A stretch of 64,000 bases of DNA, taken from assembly GCF_014931715.1 (NCBI RefSeq), contig NZ_CP063164.1, positions 992,001 to 1,056,000 on the forward strand, written 5' to 3'. The notes beneath the pieces are model-generated. The model ran no database searches. It had not been told where the DNA came from and worked only from the letters and a program-made list of their open reading frames with translations. A program made the position numbers and the translations under genes. This DNA is from Sulfurovum indicum. Lineage in GTDB: Bacteria; Campylobacterota; Campylobacteria; Campylobacterales; Sulfurovaceae. Shown here piece by piece: positions 1-9,267 of this stretch (position 1 is its first letter; every line of letters starts with the position of its first letter).

Positions 1-150
1 GATCACTCTGTGGAATTTGAGGTTGTTGTAGAATCCCTCATTGGCAAGGTGTGCAAAGTTTGCTACAGTGTTCGGCGCATCTTCATGATAAAGCTTTACC
101 CAGATGTCCCCTTTGTTCGTTTTGATCTTTGCGTAATTGTATGTCTCCAT
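1..150 (-). CDS. Cyclophilin-type peptidyl-prolyl isomerase, N-terminal part
   Basis: Only the first 50 residues lie in the window; the gene continues off the left edge. The translation begins [20 protein letters not shown] and continues with the typical cyclophilin run [20 protein letters not shown] followed by LKFHRVI. The family catalyses cis-trans isomerisation of proline peptide bonds, usually in the cytoplasm when, as here, there is no signal peptide. It is divergent from pyrF. The start is the ATG at 148-150. Cyclophilin identity is strong; the substrate is unknown. Confidence 0.85.
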   Translation of the reverse strand, partial: METYNYAKIKTNKGDIWVKLYHEDAPNTVANFAHLANEGFYNNLKFHRVI

Positions 151-263
151 AATATCTTGTGAAATATCATATCTTTTTGTTTTGCTTCCAAACATGGTTG
201 TTTAGTCCTTCTATATTAAAATTAGGCTATTATTATACCAATATTTATTTAGGGGTTACTACT

Positions 264-956
264 ATGGAACTGTGTGTCGCACTCGATCTGCCTTCAGCAG
301 AAGAGAATCTGGCTCTGGCAGAGTCGCTGAAGGACTATAATATCTGGATGAAAGTAGGGTTTCGTGCATATATACGTGACGGAAAGCCATTTATAGAAGC
401 ACTTAAGTCGATCGGTCCGGACTTCAGAATATTTCTTGATCTCAAACTCTATGACATTCCAAACACGATGGCAGATGCGGCAGAAGAGATAGCCAAACTG
501 GGGGTCGATATGTTCAATATTCATGCCTCTGCAGGTGCTGTGGCAATGAGAACGGTCATGGAGAGGCTCTCTGCCTATGAGAAGCGTCCACTGGTATTGG
601 CAGTGACTGCCTTGACCTCGTTTGACGAAGAGAATTTCCGTCTGGTTTATGAGAAAGGTATCGATGAGAAAGCAGAGCAGTTTGCGAAAATGAGTTATGC
701 CAACGGTCTTGACGGAGTTGTCTGTTCGACATTTGAGAGCAGAGCGATCAAAAATGCAACATCAGATGATTTTCTGACTCTCTGTCCGGGTATAAGACCT
801 TTCGGTGAGGAGGCAGGTGATCAGCAGAGGGTGGCGACACTGGATCTGGCTGCAAAAGAGAGGGTCGATTTTCCTGTAGTGGGAAGACCTGTCTATAAAG
901 ATGAGGATCCCCGGGCAAAAGTAGAAAAAATATTGAATGTAATGGCTACTCTGTAG
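264..956 (+). CDS. pyrF: Orotidine 5'-phosphate decarboxylase
   Basis: This 230-residue protein catalyses the last step of de novo UMP synthesis, decarboxylating OMP in the cytoplasm. The N-terminus [11 protein letters not shown] is the usual first strand of the barrel. The catalytic motif [10 protein letters not shown] (D-x-K-x-x-D) is intact, and the C-terminal phosphate-binding strand reads [17 protein letters not shown]. The start at 264 follows AGGGGTT and fits family length; the open frame extends upstream to 159, but that part is low-complexity and lacks a ribosome site. Its 3' end overlaps the convergent small gene at 946-1080 by 11 bp. Confidence 0.95.
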   Translation: MELCVALDLPSAEENLALAESLKDYNIWMKVGFRAYIRDGKPFIEALKSIGPDFRIFLDLKLYDIPNTMADAAEEIAKLGVDMFNIHASAGAVAMRTVMERLSAYEKRPLVLAVTALTSFDEENFRLVYEKGIDEKAEQFAKMSYANGLDGVVCSTFESRAIKNATSDDFLTLCPGIRPFGEEAGDQQRVATLDLAAKERVDFPVVGRPVYKDEDPRAKVEKILNVMATL

Positions 957-1080
957 CCTCTGCTTTCTTGGCACTTTGTGGGTCTGCAAGCCTGGTAGCA
1001 TTGTGCATACCTTTTAACATAAAATAGACACCGGCAGCAAATAGTGCCAAGACGATAAGTGGTGTGATTTTTTGGAACAT
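946..1080 (-). CDS. Small single-pass membrane protein (44 aa), unknown function
   Basis: The ORF encodes [20 protein letters not shown], then [24 protein letters not shown]. It has one hydrophobic segment (about residues 6-22) and a charged, Ala-rich C-terminal tail. A good Shine-Dalgarno sequence (CAGGAAGA on the minus strand) lies just upstream of the ATG. It is convergent with pyrF and lies between pyrF and tRNA-Ser. I do not recognise a family. The ribosome site and the clean transmembrane pattern make it more likely real than chance. Confidence 0.6.
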   Translation of the reverse strand: MFQKITPLIVLALFAAGVYFMLKGMHNATRLADPQSAKKAEATE

Positions 1081-1155
1081 TTGTCTTCCTGAGATATTTT
1101 TTAAAATCATACAATAAAATAACCGTTTTTAAGCTTTTGTTTAAGGCAAGTAGTT

Positions 1156-1161
1156 TATAAT
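1156..1161 (+). promoter_or_regulatory. -10 box for tRNA-Ser
   Basis: TATAAT lies 21 bp upstream of the tRNA-Ser 5' end. No clear -35 hexamer is seen; the upstream sequence is T-rich. Confidence 0.55.
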
Positions 1162-1181
1162 CCCATCCACAAAACTTCATT

Positions 1182-1272
1182 GGACAGTTGGGTGAGTTGG
1201 CTGAAACCACATCCCTGCTAAGGATGCGTACTCGTAAGGGTACCGAGGGTTCGAATCCCTCACTGTCCGCCA
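1182..1272 (+). tRNA. tRNA-Ser (GCT)
   Basis: A class II tRNA of 91 nt including an encoded CCA. The acceptor strands GGACAGT and ACTGTCC pair, the anticodon stem is CATCC/GGATG, and the loop CTGCTAA puts the anticodon GCT at 1217-1219. There is a long variable arm, and the T-loop GGTTCGAATCC is present. It reads AGC/AGU codons. Confidence 0.95.
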
Positions 1273-1501
1273 TCTATTCAAAACCCCCTTAAATACGAGC
1301 TTTGAAGCACTTTTTAAAGACACAGTTACAACACTTTTTATAATATTTGTATTCATACACTATTCCAAATTTAAAGACCCTCTGAAACTTGCGATAGACT
1401 TTTTAACCCTTTAACTACAGAACTATGACAATTTGTCATCTTTTCTCCTTGTTCCTTTAAGTCAGGGTATACTTTGTGTTATATCAAAAGAGGGTTTTTA
1501 T

Positions 1502-2770
1502 TTGTTTCTGCATATCGATATAGACAGTTTTTTTGCTTCTGCCGAGCGTGCTGTTGACCAAAGTCTGAAGGGTATTCCTATGGCGGTTGGGAGTCGAAGC
1601 AATCTGGAGATCTTCGATACCGAACGCATCAATATCAAATTGATGAACGATAACAGCGGGGCCTTTGTGGCACCGGTATTCTACAGTGACCGGCAGAAAA
1701 GTTTTGAGGAATACTTTGTTGATACGATCAATGGAGAGAGAAAGATCAGAGGTATCATTACTTCTGCAAGTTATGAAGCGCGTGAATGCGGAGTGAAGAC
1801 AGCAATGCCCATTGCCAAGGCACTGCAGCTTTGTCCAAAGATGGTCGTCATTCCATCACATTACAAACTATACCATACACTTTCAAAAAGACTCTACCGT
1901 TTTATGCTTGCAAAGATCCCCAATGTAGAGCAGTACAGCATCGATGAATTCTTTGGTGATGTCAGGGGATGGGTAGAAGATGCAGAAGTGTATGATTTTG
2001 CCAAAACACTTCAGGAAGAGATCATGGAGAAGTTCCTGCTTCCGGTCTCTATAGGTATTTCACAAGCCAAGTGGATCGCCAAGCTTGCTACGGAATCAGC
2101 CAAGCCTTACGGTATTTATGAAGTAAAAGATATTGACAGCTACATAGAGAACATTCCTATTGAAGCATTTCCCGGTATCGGCAGGGGGTTTCAGAAACGC
2201 CTGCATGCACACTATATCTCTACACTTGGCGAGGTCAAACGGAATAAACCGCTGCTTTACAGTTGGAAAAAACCGGGGATACAGCTCTATAAACGTATTA
2301 CGGGGACAGATGAAGAGGGAATAGATGTACGGTCTGAGCGAAAATCCATAGGAATAAGCCGTACATTTGATCCGATCTATGAGAGGGAGGAGATCAAACG
2401 GCGTATTATGATCATGGCAAGGCATATCGTCTATATGGTCATGGCAATCGAAGTCAACCCTACGACATATTATCTTAAGATCAGTTATGAGTACGGTGTA
2501 AAGGTTAAAAAGAGTGAGACTGTACACCGGGTTTTCAGCGAAACACTTTACAAGCAATTATTGGAGGAGATGTTTAGAACGATCTCACTGCCGGGAAAGG
2601 GTGCAGTAAAGCTTTCACTTAATGTTTCCAATTTTACGTCACAGCACCTTAAAACTCTTTCGCTTCTCGATCTTCATGAGGACCTGCATACCCATAAGCT
2701 GACAAAATATCTGCAGCATTTAAGAGAACGCTTCGGACTTGATATTATCAAAACAGGGAATGAATTATGA
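1502..2770 (+). CDS. Y-family DNA polymerase (DinB/Pol IV-like) with an insertion
   Basis: A translesion polymerase of 422 residues. The start is probably the TTG at 1502, preceded by AGAGGGT and giving the family N-terminus (M)FLHIDIDSFFASAE with the first metal-binding Asp. ASYEARECGVKTAMPIAKALQLCP (residues split around 100-125) and QYSIDEFF with the catalytic DE are intact, as are the helix-hairpin-helix (AFPGIGRGFQKRL) and little-finger regions. Between PMAVGS and the RGIITSASYEAR strand there is an extra block of about 45 residues (near 37-80) that standard DinB lacks. The open frame extends back to 1433, but that part has no family similarity. No other SOS genes are adjacent. Confidence 0.85.
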   Translation: MFLHIDIDSFFASAERAVDQSLKGIPMAVGSRSNLEIFDTERINIKLMNDNSGAFVAPVFYSDRQKSFEEYFVDTINGERKIRGIITSASYEARECGVKTAMPIAKALQLCPKMVVIPSHYKLYHTLSKRLYRFMLAKIPNVEQYSIDEFFGDVRGWVEDAEVYDFAKTLQEEIMEKFLLPVSIGISQAKWIAKLATESAKPYGIYEVKDIDSYIENIPIEAFPGIGRGFQKRLHAHYISTLGEVKRNKPLLYSWKKPGIQLYKRITGTDEEGIDVRSERKSIGISRTFDPIYEREEIKRRIMIMARHIVYMVMAIEVNPTTYYLKISYEYGVKVKKSETVHRVFSETLYKQLLEEMFRTISLPGKGAVKLSLNVSNFTSQHLKTLSLLDLHEDLHTHKLTKYLQHLRERFGLDIIKTGNEL

Positions 2771-2812
2771 TGCTTTATCCAAAAATCAAAGTGTTTTCTG
2801 TATAATATAAAG

Positions 2813-5155
2813 ATGAAATATCTGTTAAAAGCACTAAGTACTTTACAAGGAAGCAACGGGACAGATAGAGAGATGGTGAGCAGGCTCTATCATCTGTCTC
2901 TGCGAAGTCTTATTGCATTGATCATATTCGCACTGGTCGTATCCTATTATCTCTATTCTGCACTGCAGCTCTCTATTCTTTTTTGGGGAACATGTATTGT
3001 GACGATCTCTCTGATCAGATTGGTGGCTGTTTACTATTTTAAAAAACACGAAGAGAGGTATTCGACAAGAGAGTGGTATAGACTTTTTTTTGTTTTCAAT
3101 GTTATTACTGCATTGATCGTCTCTCTTCTTGGTACAGTCTATATATTGGATGTCAGCGACCTGGAGAGACTTTTTATCATCGCTTCGCTTGTTGGTCTTT
3201 CAGGTGCTGCAATGAGTTCGCTTTTCCCGGACATACGTATAACATTCTGGTATATCACGATTCTTCTGTTCCCTCTGATCATTTGTGTATTGAGCATAGG
3301 CGGAGAACAGTATATACTGATTGGGATCATGCTGGTACTTTACTACTTTGCACAACTGCTCATTGCATATAACTCCTACAAACAGAATGAGGATCTCTTC
3401 AGACATCAGCAGGAGATCATAAAAGCACAGGAACAGCTTTTTAAGAACCGTGAAACACTGGAGTACTTCTATACGCAGGCACCTATCGGTATTTTCTCCT
3501 ACAATACCGATCTTAAGATAATTGAATGCAATGAAGCATTTTTGAAGCTGTTTCATTTGAAAAAAGACGAGATCATCGGTATGGATTTAAATCTATTGCC
3601 GGACCAAAGTCCACTGAAGATCATTAAAACAGCACTGAAAGATGGTGTACAGGACTATGTAGGACCTTATCTTTCGATGAAAGGGTTGGAGTACTGGATT
3701 GAAGCCAAGGCTTTTCCCATTCATGACCATGAGAAGAGAGTAATTGGCGGTGTAGTACTGATCGAGAATAAAACGAAAGAGCATCGTGCTGTTGAAAAAT
3801 TGAAATATATGGCTGCCCATGATGCACTGACACAACTTTCAAACAGGCGCGGTTTCAGGCACTATATGGAAACATTGATCAAAGATGAAAAGCATAAAAG
3901 TCACTATTCACTCTTATTTTATCTTGATCTCAACCGTTTTAAATATATCAATGATTCTCTCGGGCATACTTTTGGAGACAAGCTTCTTAAAGAGGTTGCT
4001 TTGCGTCTGAAGTACATAGTACCGAATGAATGTAGTTTAACCCGTCTTGGCGGAGATGAGTTTGTTGTTGTCGTCCCTTTTGTTTCGGTTCATAGGGAGC
4101 CAGCGAGAGAAGAGGCGGAAGCATTTGCTTTGAAGATACACAATGCTTTTGAGGAAGCTTTTATAATAGAGGGCATCAGGTTTTATATAAATACCAGTAT
4201 CGGGATTGTACTGATAGAACCTGGTTTCGACAATCTTGAAGAGATCGTGCGTCATGCGGATATTGCAATGTATGAAGCCAAAAAACATGGTAAGAACCAT
4301 ATTTCCTTTTATAATGACAAACTGGATGAAGAGCGCAAACAGACTTTTACGCTGCAGCAGGATCTTATCTATGCGCTTGAGCATGAGGGATTTGAACTCT
4401 ATTTACAGCCTATTGTAAATATCGAGGATGATTCTGTGAATGCAGCCGAAGCATTAATACGATGGCACCACCCCAAACAGGGACTGTTGCTGCCGGCAGA
4501 CTTCATTCCTCTGGCGATAGAACTCGGAGTGATCACAGAGATCGGATGGTGGGTACTCAGGAAGGTGTGTCAGACTATTTCTCTTTGGAAAAAAGAGGGG
4601 ATTTGGAAACTGGACTATATATCTATCAATATTAATGCAAAACAGCTGATTAAAGAAGACTTTACCGAACGCTTTTTCGCTCAGCTGAATGCTTATGATA
4701 TCGATACAAAAGATATAAAGATTGAGATAACCGAAACATCATTGATCAATAACTTCGAATTGACACAACAGGTGATCCATGAACTGCAACAGCGTGGTAT
4801 CAAATGTATTATTGATGACTTTGGAACAGGGTACTCTTCGCTTTCGTATCTAAAGAAACTCTCTTTCTCTGTTTTGAAGATCGACAGGGAGTTTATTTTT
4901 GATCTGGAAAATAATATTGCAAATGAGACTCTGATACGGATGATCGTTGCGATCGCAAAACAGTTCAATTACAAAATTGTCGTAGAGGGAATAGAGAAAC
5001 TTGAACAGAAAGAGATTATCAAAAATATCGATGCACATGTGAGTTACCAGGGCTTTCTGGTCAGTAAACCGTTACCTATCAATGACTTTGAAGAAAAATT
5101 TATTGAAAAAGAAAAGGCACTCTCTCATTCCCGCGTTGTACAAGAGAGTGTATAG
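2813..5155 (+). CDS. Membrane GGDEF-EAL protein with PAS sensor (c-di-GMP turnover)
   Basis: A 780-residue signalling protein. The N-terminal quarter (about 25-185) holds several membrane helices. A PAS-like domain follows (about 215-320, FYTQAPIGIFSYNTDLKIIE). The GGDEF domain (335-500) has an intact RLGGDEF near residue 413 but no clear RxxD inhibitory site just before it. The EAL domain (515-765) has AEALIRW near 545 and DDFGTGYSS near 668. Both halves therefore look catalytically competent: cyclase (GTP to c-di-GMP) and phosphodiesterase. The start ATG lies 6 bp after a TATAAT at 2801-2806, so the transcript may be leaderless; a downstream Met at 2873 is the alternative. It stands alone after the polymerase gene. 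Confidence 0.9.
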   Translation: MKYLLKALSTLQGSNGTDREMVSRLYHLSLRSLIALIIFALVVSYYLYSALQLSILFWGTCIVTISLIRLVAVYYFKKHEERYSTREWYRLFFVFNVITALIVSLLGTVYILDVSDLERLFIIASLVGLSGAAMSSLFPDIRITFWYITILLFPLIICVLSIGGEQYILIGIMLVLYYFAQLLIAYNSYKQNEDLFRHQQEIIKAQEQLFKNRETLEYFYTQAPIGIFSYNTDLKIIECNEAFLKLFHLKKDEIIGMDLNLLPDQSPLKIIKTALKDGVQDYVGPYLSMKGLEYWIEAKAFPIHDHEKRVIGGVVLIENKTKEHRAVEKLKYMAAHDALTQLSNRRGFRHYMETLIKDEKHKSHYSLLFYLDLNRFKYINDSLGHTFGDKLLKEVALRLKYIVPNECSLTRLGGDEFVVVVPFVSVHREPAREEAEAFALKIHNAFEEAFIIEGIRFYINTSIGIVLIEPGFDNLEEIVRHADIAMYEAKKHGKNHISFYNDKLDEERKQTFTLQQDLIYALEHEGFELYLQPIVNIEDDSVNAAEALIRWHHPKQGLLLPADFIPLAIELGVITEIGWWVLRKVCQTISLWKKEGIWKLDYISININAKQLIKEDFTERFFAQLNAYDIDTKDIKIEITETSLINNFELTQQVIHELQQRGIKCIIDDFGTGYSSLSYLKKLSFSVLKIDREFIFDLENNIANETLIRMIVAIAKQFNYKIVVEGIEKLEQKEIIKNIDAHVSYQGFLVSKPLPINDFEEKFIEKEKALSHSRVVQESV

Positions 5156-5194
5156 CTTATAAAAAGTTGGTGCATAAGAAGGTGAGGATATCTA

Positions 5195-5215
5195 TTCCCG
5201 TACACAGCACGGGAA
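5195..5215. terminator. Intergenic hairpin between convergent genes
   Basis: TTCCCGT and ACGGGAA form a perfect 7-bp stem around ACACAGC. It lies between the 3' ends of the GGDEF-EAL gene and the Sel1 gene. No clean U-tract follows on either strand, so termination is only plausible. Confidence 0.4.
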
Positions 5216-5260
5216 AGAGACCGGGAGAGAGTCTATGCAACTCGTCTCTGTCTATGCAGA

Positions 5261-5845
5261 TTAAAAGACGATCTGTCCATCCTGCTGCATTCTCTGAATG
5301 ATCCCTTTTGCTTTTTGATGACCCTGATAGGCAGCTTTTCTACACCATTCGATAGCTTTCTCTTTATTCTCTTCGCATCCCAGTCCCATATCATAGAGTG
5401 CTCCAAGATTGAATTGTGCAGAAGCATTGCCTGCAATGGCAGCTTTTTTAAAGAGTATATAGGCTTTGTGATAATCCTGAACGACACCGCGACCCTCTTT
5501 ATACATTGCGGCCAGGTTGTTGTAGGCTTCTATGTTACCGCGTTTGGCTGCTTCTTCATACCAGAATGCCGCTTCTGAGAAGTTCTGTTCACATCCGTCA
5601 CCGTTTTCGAGCATGAGTGCTGTTTCAAACTGTGCGACCGGTACTTCTCGGGTTGCGGCTTCCAGATAGTTCTTGAATGCTTTTTTCTCATCTTTCTCTA
5701 CACCGAAACCTCTGAAGTAGAGAAATCCAAGATAGTAGAAACTGGTCGGTTCTTTCTGTTCAGCCAAAGCGGAGTAGAGTACGAAAGCTTTTTCATACTC
5801 TTTGGCTAACAGTGTATCGTAAGCCTCTTTTATCTGTGTTTGCAT
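5261..5845 (-). CDS. Sel1-like repeat protein
   Basis: A 194-residue protein built of tandem Sel1/TPR-like repeats: AKEYEKAFVLYSALAEQKEP, AFKNYLEAATREVPVAQFET, EAAFWYEEAAKRGNIEAYNN, AYILFKKAAIAGNASAQFNL and AIEWCRKAAYQGHQKAKG are successive units of about 36 residues. Such proteins are helical scaffolds for protein-protein contacts. There is no signal peptide, so it is probably cytoplasmic, unlike the secreted cysteine-rich Hcp proteins of Helicobacter. It is downstream of and co-directional with valS; the 87-bp gap allows co-transcription. The partner is unknown. Confidence 0.85.
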   Translation of the reverse strand: MQTQIKEAYDTLLAKEYEKAFVLYSALAEQKEPTSFYYLGFLYFRGFGVEKDEKKAFKNYLEAATREVPVAQFETALMLENGDGCEQNFSEAAFWYEEAAKRGNIEAYNNLAAMYKEGRGVVQDYHKAYILFKKAAIAGNASAQFNLGALYDMGLGCEENKEKAIEWCRKAAYQGHQKAKGIIQRMQQDGQIVF

Positions 5846-5932
5846 ATGTTTATCCTTTTTTGGTGGATAGATCCACCCTACATAGTTTAAGCGATGGAGA
5901 GGAGGGGGTACCCACCATGTGGCAGAGTATAT

Positions 5933-8566
5933 TTATACACTAAATCCCGCAAGCTCAGCCTCGATCTTCTCAAGCTTTGCCTCTGCCTCTTCAAGCTGTT
6001 GACGGTTCTGTGTGATAACCTGTTCCGGTGCATTGGCAACAAACTTCTCATTGCCCAGCATACCGTTCAATTTTCCGATCTCTTTTTCAAGTTTCTCTTT
6101 CTGTTTTGTCAGTTTGGCGATAATAGCACTCATATCGATGTCATCGGTAGAGATCATTGTTTCAAGGGAGTCGGAGACATCAGTGACACAGTTCGTCAGT
6201 TTTTCTGTAACAAATTCGATCTCTTCGACTTTTCCAAGTTTCTCAATAAACGGCTTTAGCAGAACAGTGTCTGCTTCTTTGTTGAATTTTATCGCCGCTT
6301 TCTCGATCTTCTGGTTCCCTTTTTCTATGAGTGTCTTGCAGCGTCTGACTGAGACGATCGCTTCGATAGCAAGGTTGAATTGTGCTGTGATCTCTGCATC
6401 GATCTGTCTCTCTTTTGGATAAGACATTACCATGATGGAAGTATTCTCTTCAAGTAGAGTTCCGGAGAGTCTCTGGTAGAGGTTTTCTGTAATGAACGGC
6501 ATAAACGGGTGTAACAGCTTCAGTGACTCTTTAAAGATGCTTCCCAGCTCACTGACACTCTCTTTGGAGGCTTTGCTCAGTTCGATCCCCCAGTCACAGA
6601 ACTCTCCCCACATGAAGCGGTAGAGTGTCGTAGCTGCATCGTTGAATCGATACTGATCGATGTAGTCTCTGGTCTCTTTGACCGCCAGGTTGAAGCGCGA
6701 AAGCATGTATCGTCCAAGCGGTGTTTGGATCTTCTCCTGCTCCAGATCCTCAAAAGTATTCTGATTGAGTTGCAGGTAGTTAGCTGCATTGAAAAGCTTG
6801 TTGGTAAAATTACGGCTTTGCTCCAGTTTCTCTTCGCTCAGTTTGATGTCACGTCCCTGAACGGCAAGAACAGCAAGTGTGAATCTGAGTGTATCGGCAG
6901 AGTACTTCTCGATCATGACCAGAGGATCAATGACATTTCCTTTGGACTTGCTCATCTTCTCACCTTTCTCATCTTTGACAAGAGCATGCAGATAGATATC
7001 TTTAAACGGCAGTTTTCCGGTGATATTCTCTCCCATCATCAGCATTCTGGCAACCCAGAAGAAGAGGATGTCAAAACCGGTAATGAGAAGCTGGTTAGGG
7101 TAGAATGCTTTCATGTCCTCTTCAAACCACTTTTCTCCTTTAAAGGCATCACCGTTCCCCCATCCAAGAGTAGAAAAGGGCCAGAGTCCGGAAGAGAACC
7201 AGGTATCGAGTACATCCTCATCCTGATGAATGTGTGCTGATCCACACTTTTCACACTTGGTCGGTGTTTCTTTTTCAAAAGCAAACTCTGCTCCACAGTC
7301 GTCACAGTACATGACCGGTATCTGGTGCCCCCACCAGAGCTGACGTGAGATACACCAGTCACGGAGATCATTCATCCAGGCATTGTAGGAGTTGATCCAG
7401 TGTGCGGGAAAGAATTCTGCTTCACCGTTATTGACCTTTTCTATGGAAGCTTTGGCGAACTCTTTTTTAACGAACCACTGCTTGGAAATATACGGTTCTA
7501 CAATGTTCTTACATCTGTAGCAATGTCCTACCTGGTGAGCATGTTCTTCCACTTTTTCGACATAGCCTTCTGCTTCAAGCTTCGCCATGATAGGTTCTCT
7601 CGCTTCAAGGCGCTCCATTCCCCGGAACTCTCCACACTCTTCATTGAGGATACCCTGTTCGTCAAATATGGTAATGAATTCCAGATTGTGGCGTTTACCT
7701 ACCTCGTAGTCGTTGGGATCGTGTGCAGGGGTTACTTTAACAAAACCGGTACCGAACTCCATGTCAACATGCTCATCGGCAATGATCTTTACTTCACGTC
7801 CAATAAGCGGAAGTGTAACGGTCTTTCCAATAAGGTGTTTGTGACGTTCATCATCCGGATGGACCATTACAGCGGTATCTCCAAAGTAGGTCTCCGGACG
7901 GGTAGTTGCAACGACTATGACACCTGAACCGTCGGTAAGGGGGTATCTGAGATGGTAAAGGTGACCCAAATGATCTTCATGCTCTACTTCGATGTCAGAA
8001 AGTGCTCCATCATGAGTACACCAGTTGATCATGTAGTTCCCGCGGACGATATATCCATTGTCATACATCTGCTTGAAAGCTTTTTTGACTGCATTGGCCA
8101 GGCCCTCGTCCATTGTGAAACGCTCACGGCTCCACGCCGGGGAAACCCCCAGTTTTCGAAGCTGCTTGGTAATAGCATTGCCTGAGCTGTCTTTTTGCTT
8201 CCAGGCACGTTCAAGGAATGCCTCTCGTCCGATCTCTTCTTTGGTGGTTCCTTCTGACAAAAGCTGTTTCTCTACAACATTCTGTGTCGCAATGCCGGCA
8301 TGGTCCGTTCCGGGCTGCCAAAGTGTTTTATAGCCGTCCATACGTTTGTAACGTACGATGATATCCTGCAGTGTAAAGGTCAGTCCATGCCCGATATGAA
8401 GATGTCCGGTCACATTCGGCGGGGGCATCATGATAGAGAAGGTCTTCTCTTCCTCCTGTATCTCTTTATTGCCTTCTACTTCAAAATAACCTCGTTCTTC
8501 CCAAAGTTTGTAGTAGTTCTCTTCTATCTCTTTTGGGTTATATACATTTTTTTTTGTTTCGCTCAT
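5933..8566 (-). CDS. valS: Valyl-tRNA synthetase
   Basis: A class I synthetase of 877 residues that charges tRNA-Val. The signature HIGH is at about residue 57 (HLHIGHGLTF) and KMSKS appears as EKMSKSKGNVID. The CP1 editing domain lies between them (TTRPETYFGDTAVMVHPDDER). An anticodon-binding domain follows, and a C-terminal coiled coil (last 65 residues, LTKQKEKLEKEIGKLNGML) is typical of bacterial ValRS. Paired CxxC motifs (CDDC, CEKC) form a zinc knuckle. All key motifs are intact. Confidence 0.97.
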   Translation of the reverse strand: MSETKKNVYNPKEIEENYYKLWEERGYFEVEGNKEIQEEEKTFSIMMPPPNVTGHLHIGHGLTFTLQDIIVRYKRMDGYKTLWQPGTDHAGIATQNVVEKQLLSEGTTKEEIGREAFLERAWKQKDSSGNAITKQLRKLGVSPAWSRERFTMDEGLANAVKKAFKQMYDNGYIVRGNYMINWCTHDGALSDIEVEHEDHLGHLYHLRYPLTDGSGVIVVATTRPETYFGDTAVMVHPDDERHKHLIGKTVTLPLIGREVKIIADEHVDMEFGTGFVKVTPAHDPNDYEVGKRHNLEFITIFDEQGILNEECGEFRGMERLEAREPIMAKLEAEGYVEKVEEHAHQVGHCYRCKNIVEPYISKQWFVKKEFAKASIEKVNNGEAEFFPAHWINSYNAWMNDLRDWCISRQLWWGHQIPVMYCDDCGAEFAFEKETPTKCEKCGSAHIHQDEDVLDTWFSSGLWPFSTLGWGNGDAFKGEKWFEEDMKAFYPNQLLITGFDILFFWVARMLMMGENITGKLPFKDIYLHALVKDEKGEKMSKSKGNVIDPLVMIEKYSADTLRFTLAVLAVQGRDIKLSEEKLEQSRNFTNKLFNAANYLQLNQNTFEDLEQEKIQTPLGRYMLSRFNLAVKETRDYIDQYRFNDAATTLYRFMWGEFCDWGIELSKASKESVSELGSIFKESLKLLHPFMPFITENLYQRLSGTLLEENTSIMVMSYPKERQIDAEITAQFNLAIEAIVSVRRCKTLIEKGNQKIEKAAIKFNKEADTVLLKPFIEKLGKVEEIEFVTEKLTNCVTDVSDSLETMISTDDIDMSAIIAKLTKQKEKLEKEIGKLNGMLGNEKFVANAPEQVITQNRQQLEEAEAKLEKIEAELAGFSV

Positions 8567-8734
8567 TAACGATCCTTCTTGACGCTCAACGCTTAGCGCT
8601 CAACACATAATATTGCCGCGATTATACCCAAATGGTGCTTTTTCTTTTATGGCACTTGGCTGCAGCTTTGTTTTGAAAGGTATAGATTTAATATATTATA
8701 ACAGATACATTGTTTTGAGCAAGGCAGATGAATT

Positions 8735-8775
8735 CTCTTATAAGAGTTGACAATTTCAAAAGATTGAAATAGAAT
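8735..8775 (+). promoter_or_regulatory. Consensus promoter with dyads, stranded upstream of the MITE
   Basis: TTGACA (8747-8752), exactly 17 bp, then TAGAAT (8770-8775) make a near-consensus sigma-70 promoter reading rightward. A 12-bp palindrome CTCTTATAAGAG (8735-8746) abuts the -35, and the spacer holds a second dyad, TTTCAA-AAGA-TTGAAA (8754-8769). The predicted start, near 8782, is at the left end of the inserted element. The promoter most simply belonged to the small gene at 9070. Strength and regulation are inferred. Confidence 0.7.
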
Positions 8776-8783
8776 AGAGATAA

Positions 8784-9048
8784 GGGCACCTCTAATAACC
8801 CCATATGCTCATAACATTGCCGGCTTTGTTCTAGGCAAGGCACACTTTACAGACCTAGCCGTAGCTAAGTCGAAAAAGTGTAACGCCGCATAGGGCAAAG
8901 CCGGCATTGCCCAAAGGGTGGGCTTTGCAGACGCGATCTTTCACAAGATGCTTCCATCGTCTTAGCTTTGGCTAGGACTTGAAAGCCTCTTGCAAAATCT
9001 CACATCTGCAAAACCCATTATGGGCGTATGGGGTTATTAGAGGTGCCC
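8784..9048. mobile_element. MITE-like element, 265 bp, with terminal inverted repeats
   Basis: The left end begins GGGCACCTCTAATAACCCCA and the right end is its reverse complement; 26 of the outer 28 bases match. The 4-bp flanks are identical (ATAA at 8780-8783 and 9049-9052), as expected of a target duplication. There is no transposase ORF inside. The interior is unusually structured, for example GCCGGCTTTG near 8820 pairs with CAAAGCCGGC near 8895. This fits a non-autonomous element moved by a DDE transposase encoded elsewhere. A 14-base piece of the same end recurs at 21862. Confidence 0.85.
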
Positions 9049-9069
9049 ATAAATAAAAAAAGGAATCAA

Positions 9070-9267
9070 ATGATGAAAGAAAAAATAGAAAAAATTATAG
9101 AAAAGATTGAAGAGGCTGAGCATATTGCACCGGAAAATAAGCCTCTTATCATTGAAAAGATCAAAGAGTGGAAGGAAGAGGATAATGCTGTCAGTGAAGT
9201 GATTTTGAAACTTGAGAACTGGTGGCTGGAAGTAGAGCCGATCTTTGCGGAGATGGGGCTTGTCTAA
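9070..9267 (+). CDS. Small charged helical protein (65 aa), unknown function
   Basis: The protein is Lys/Glu-rich and predicted helical (KEKIEKIIEKIEEAEHIAPE, then NKPLIIEKIKEWKEEDNAVS), ending LENWWLEVEPIFAEMGLV. AAGGAA precedes tandem ATGs at 9070 and 9073. I recognise no family. The MITE ends 21 bp upstream, so the 5' leader now contains the element. The next small frame begins inside its 3' end, suggesting translational coupling. Confidence 0.7.
   Translation: MMKEKIEKIIEKIEEAEHIAPENKPLIIEKIKEWKEEDNAVSEVILKLENWWLEVEPIFAEMGLV

Noticed and set aside
893-1273. 126-codon minus-strand frame
   Set aside because: It runs through tRNA-Ser and the small membrane gene; its ATG is in pyrF-tRNA DNA with no ribosome site or family.
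5933-8566. Several antisense frames of 60-175 codons over valS
   Set aside because: All are shadows of the strongly coded valS frame, without ribosome sites or recognisable domains.
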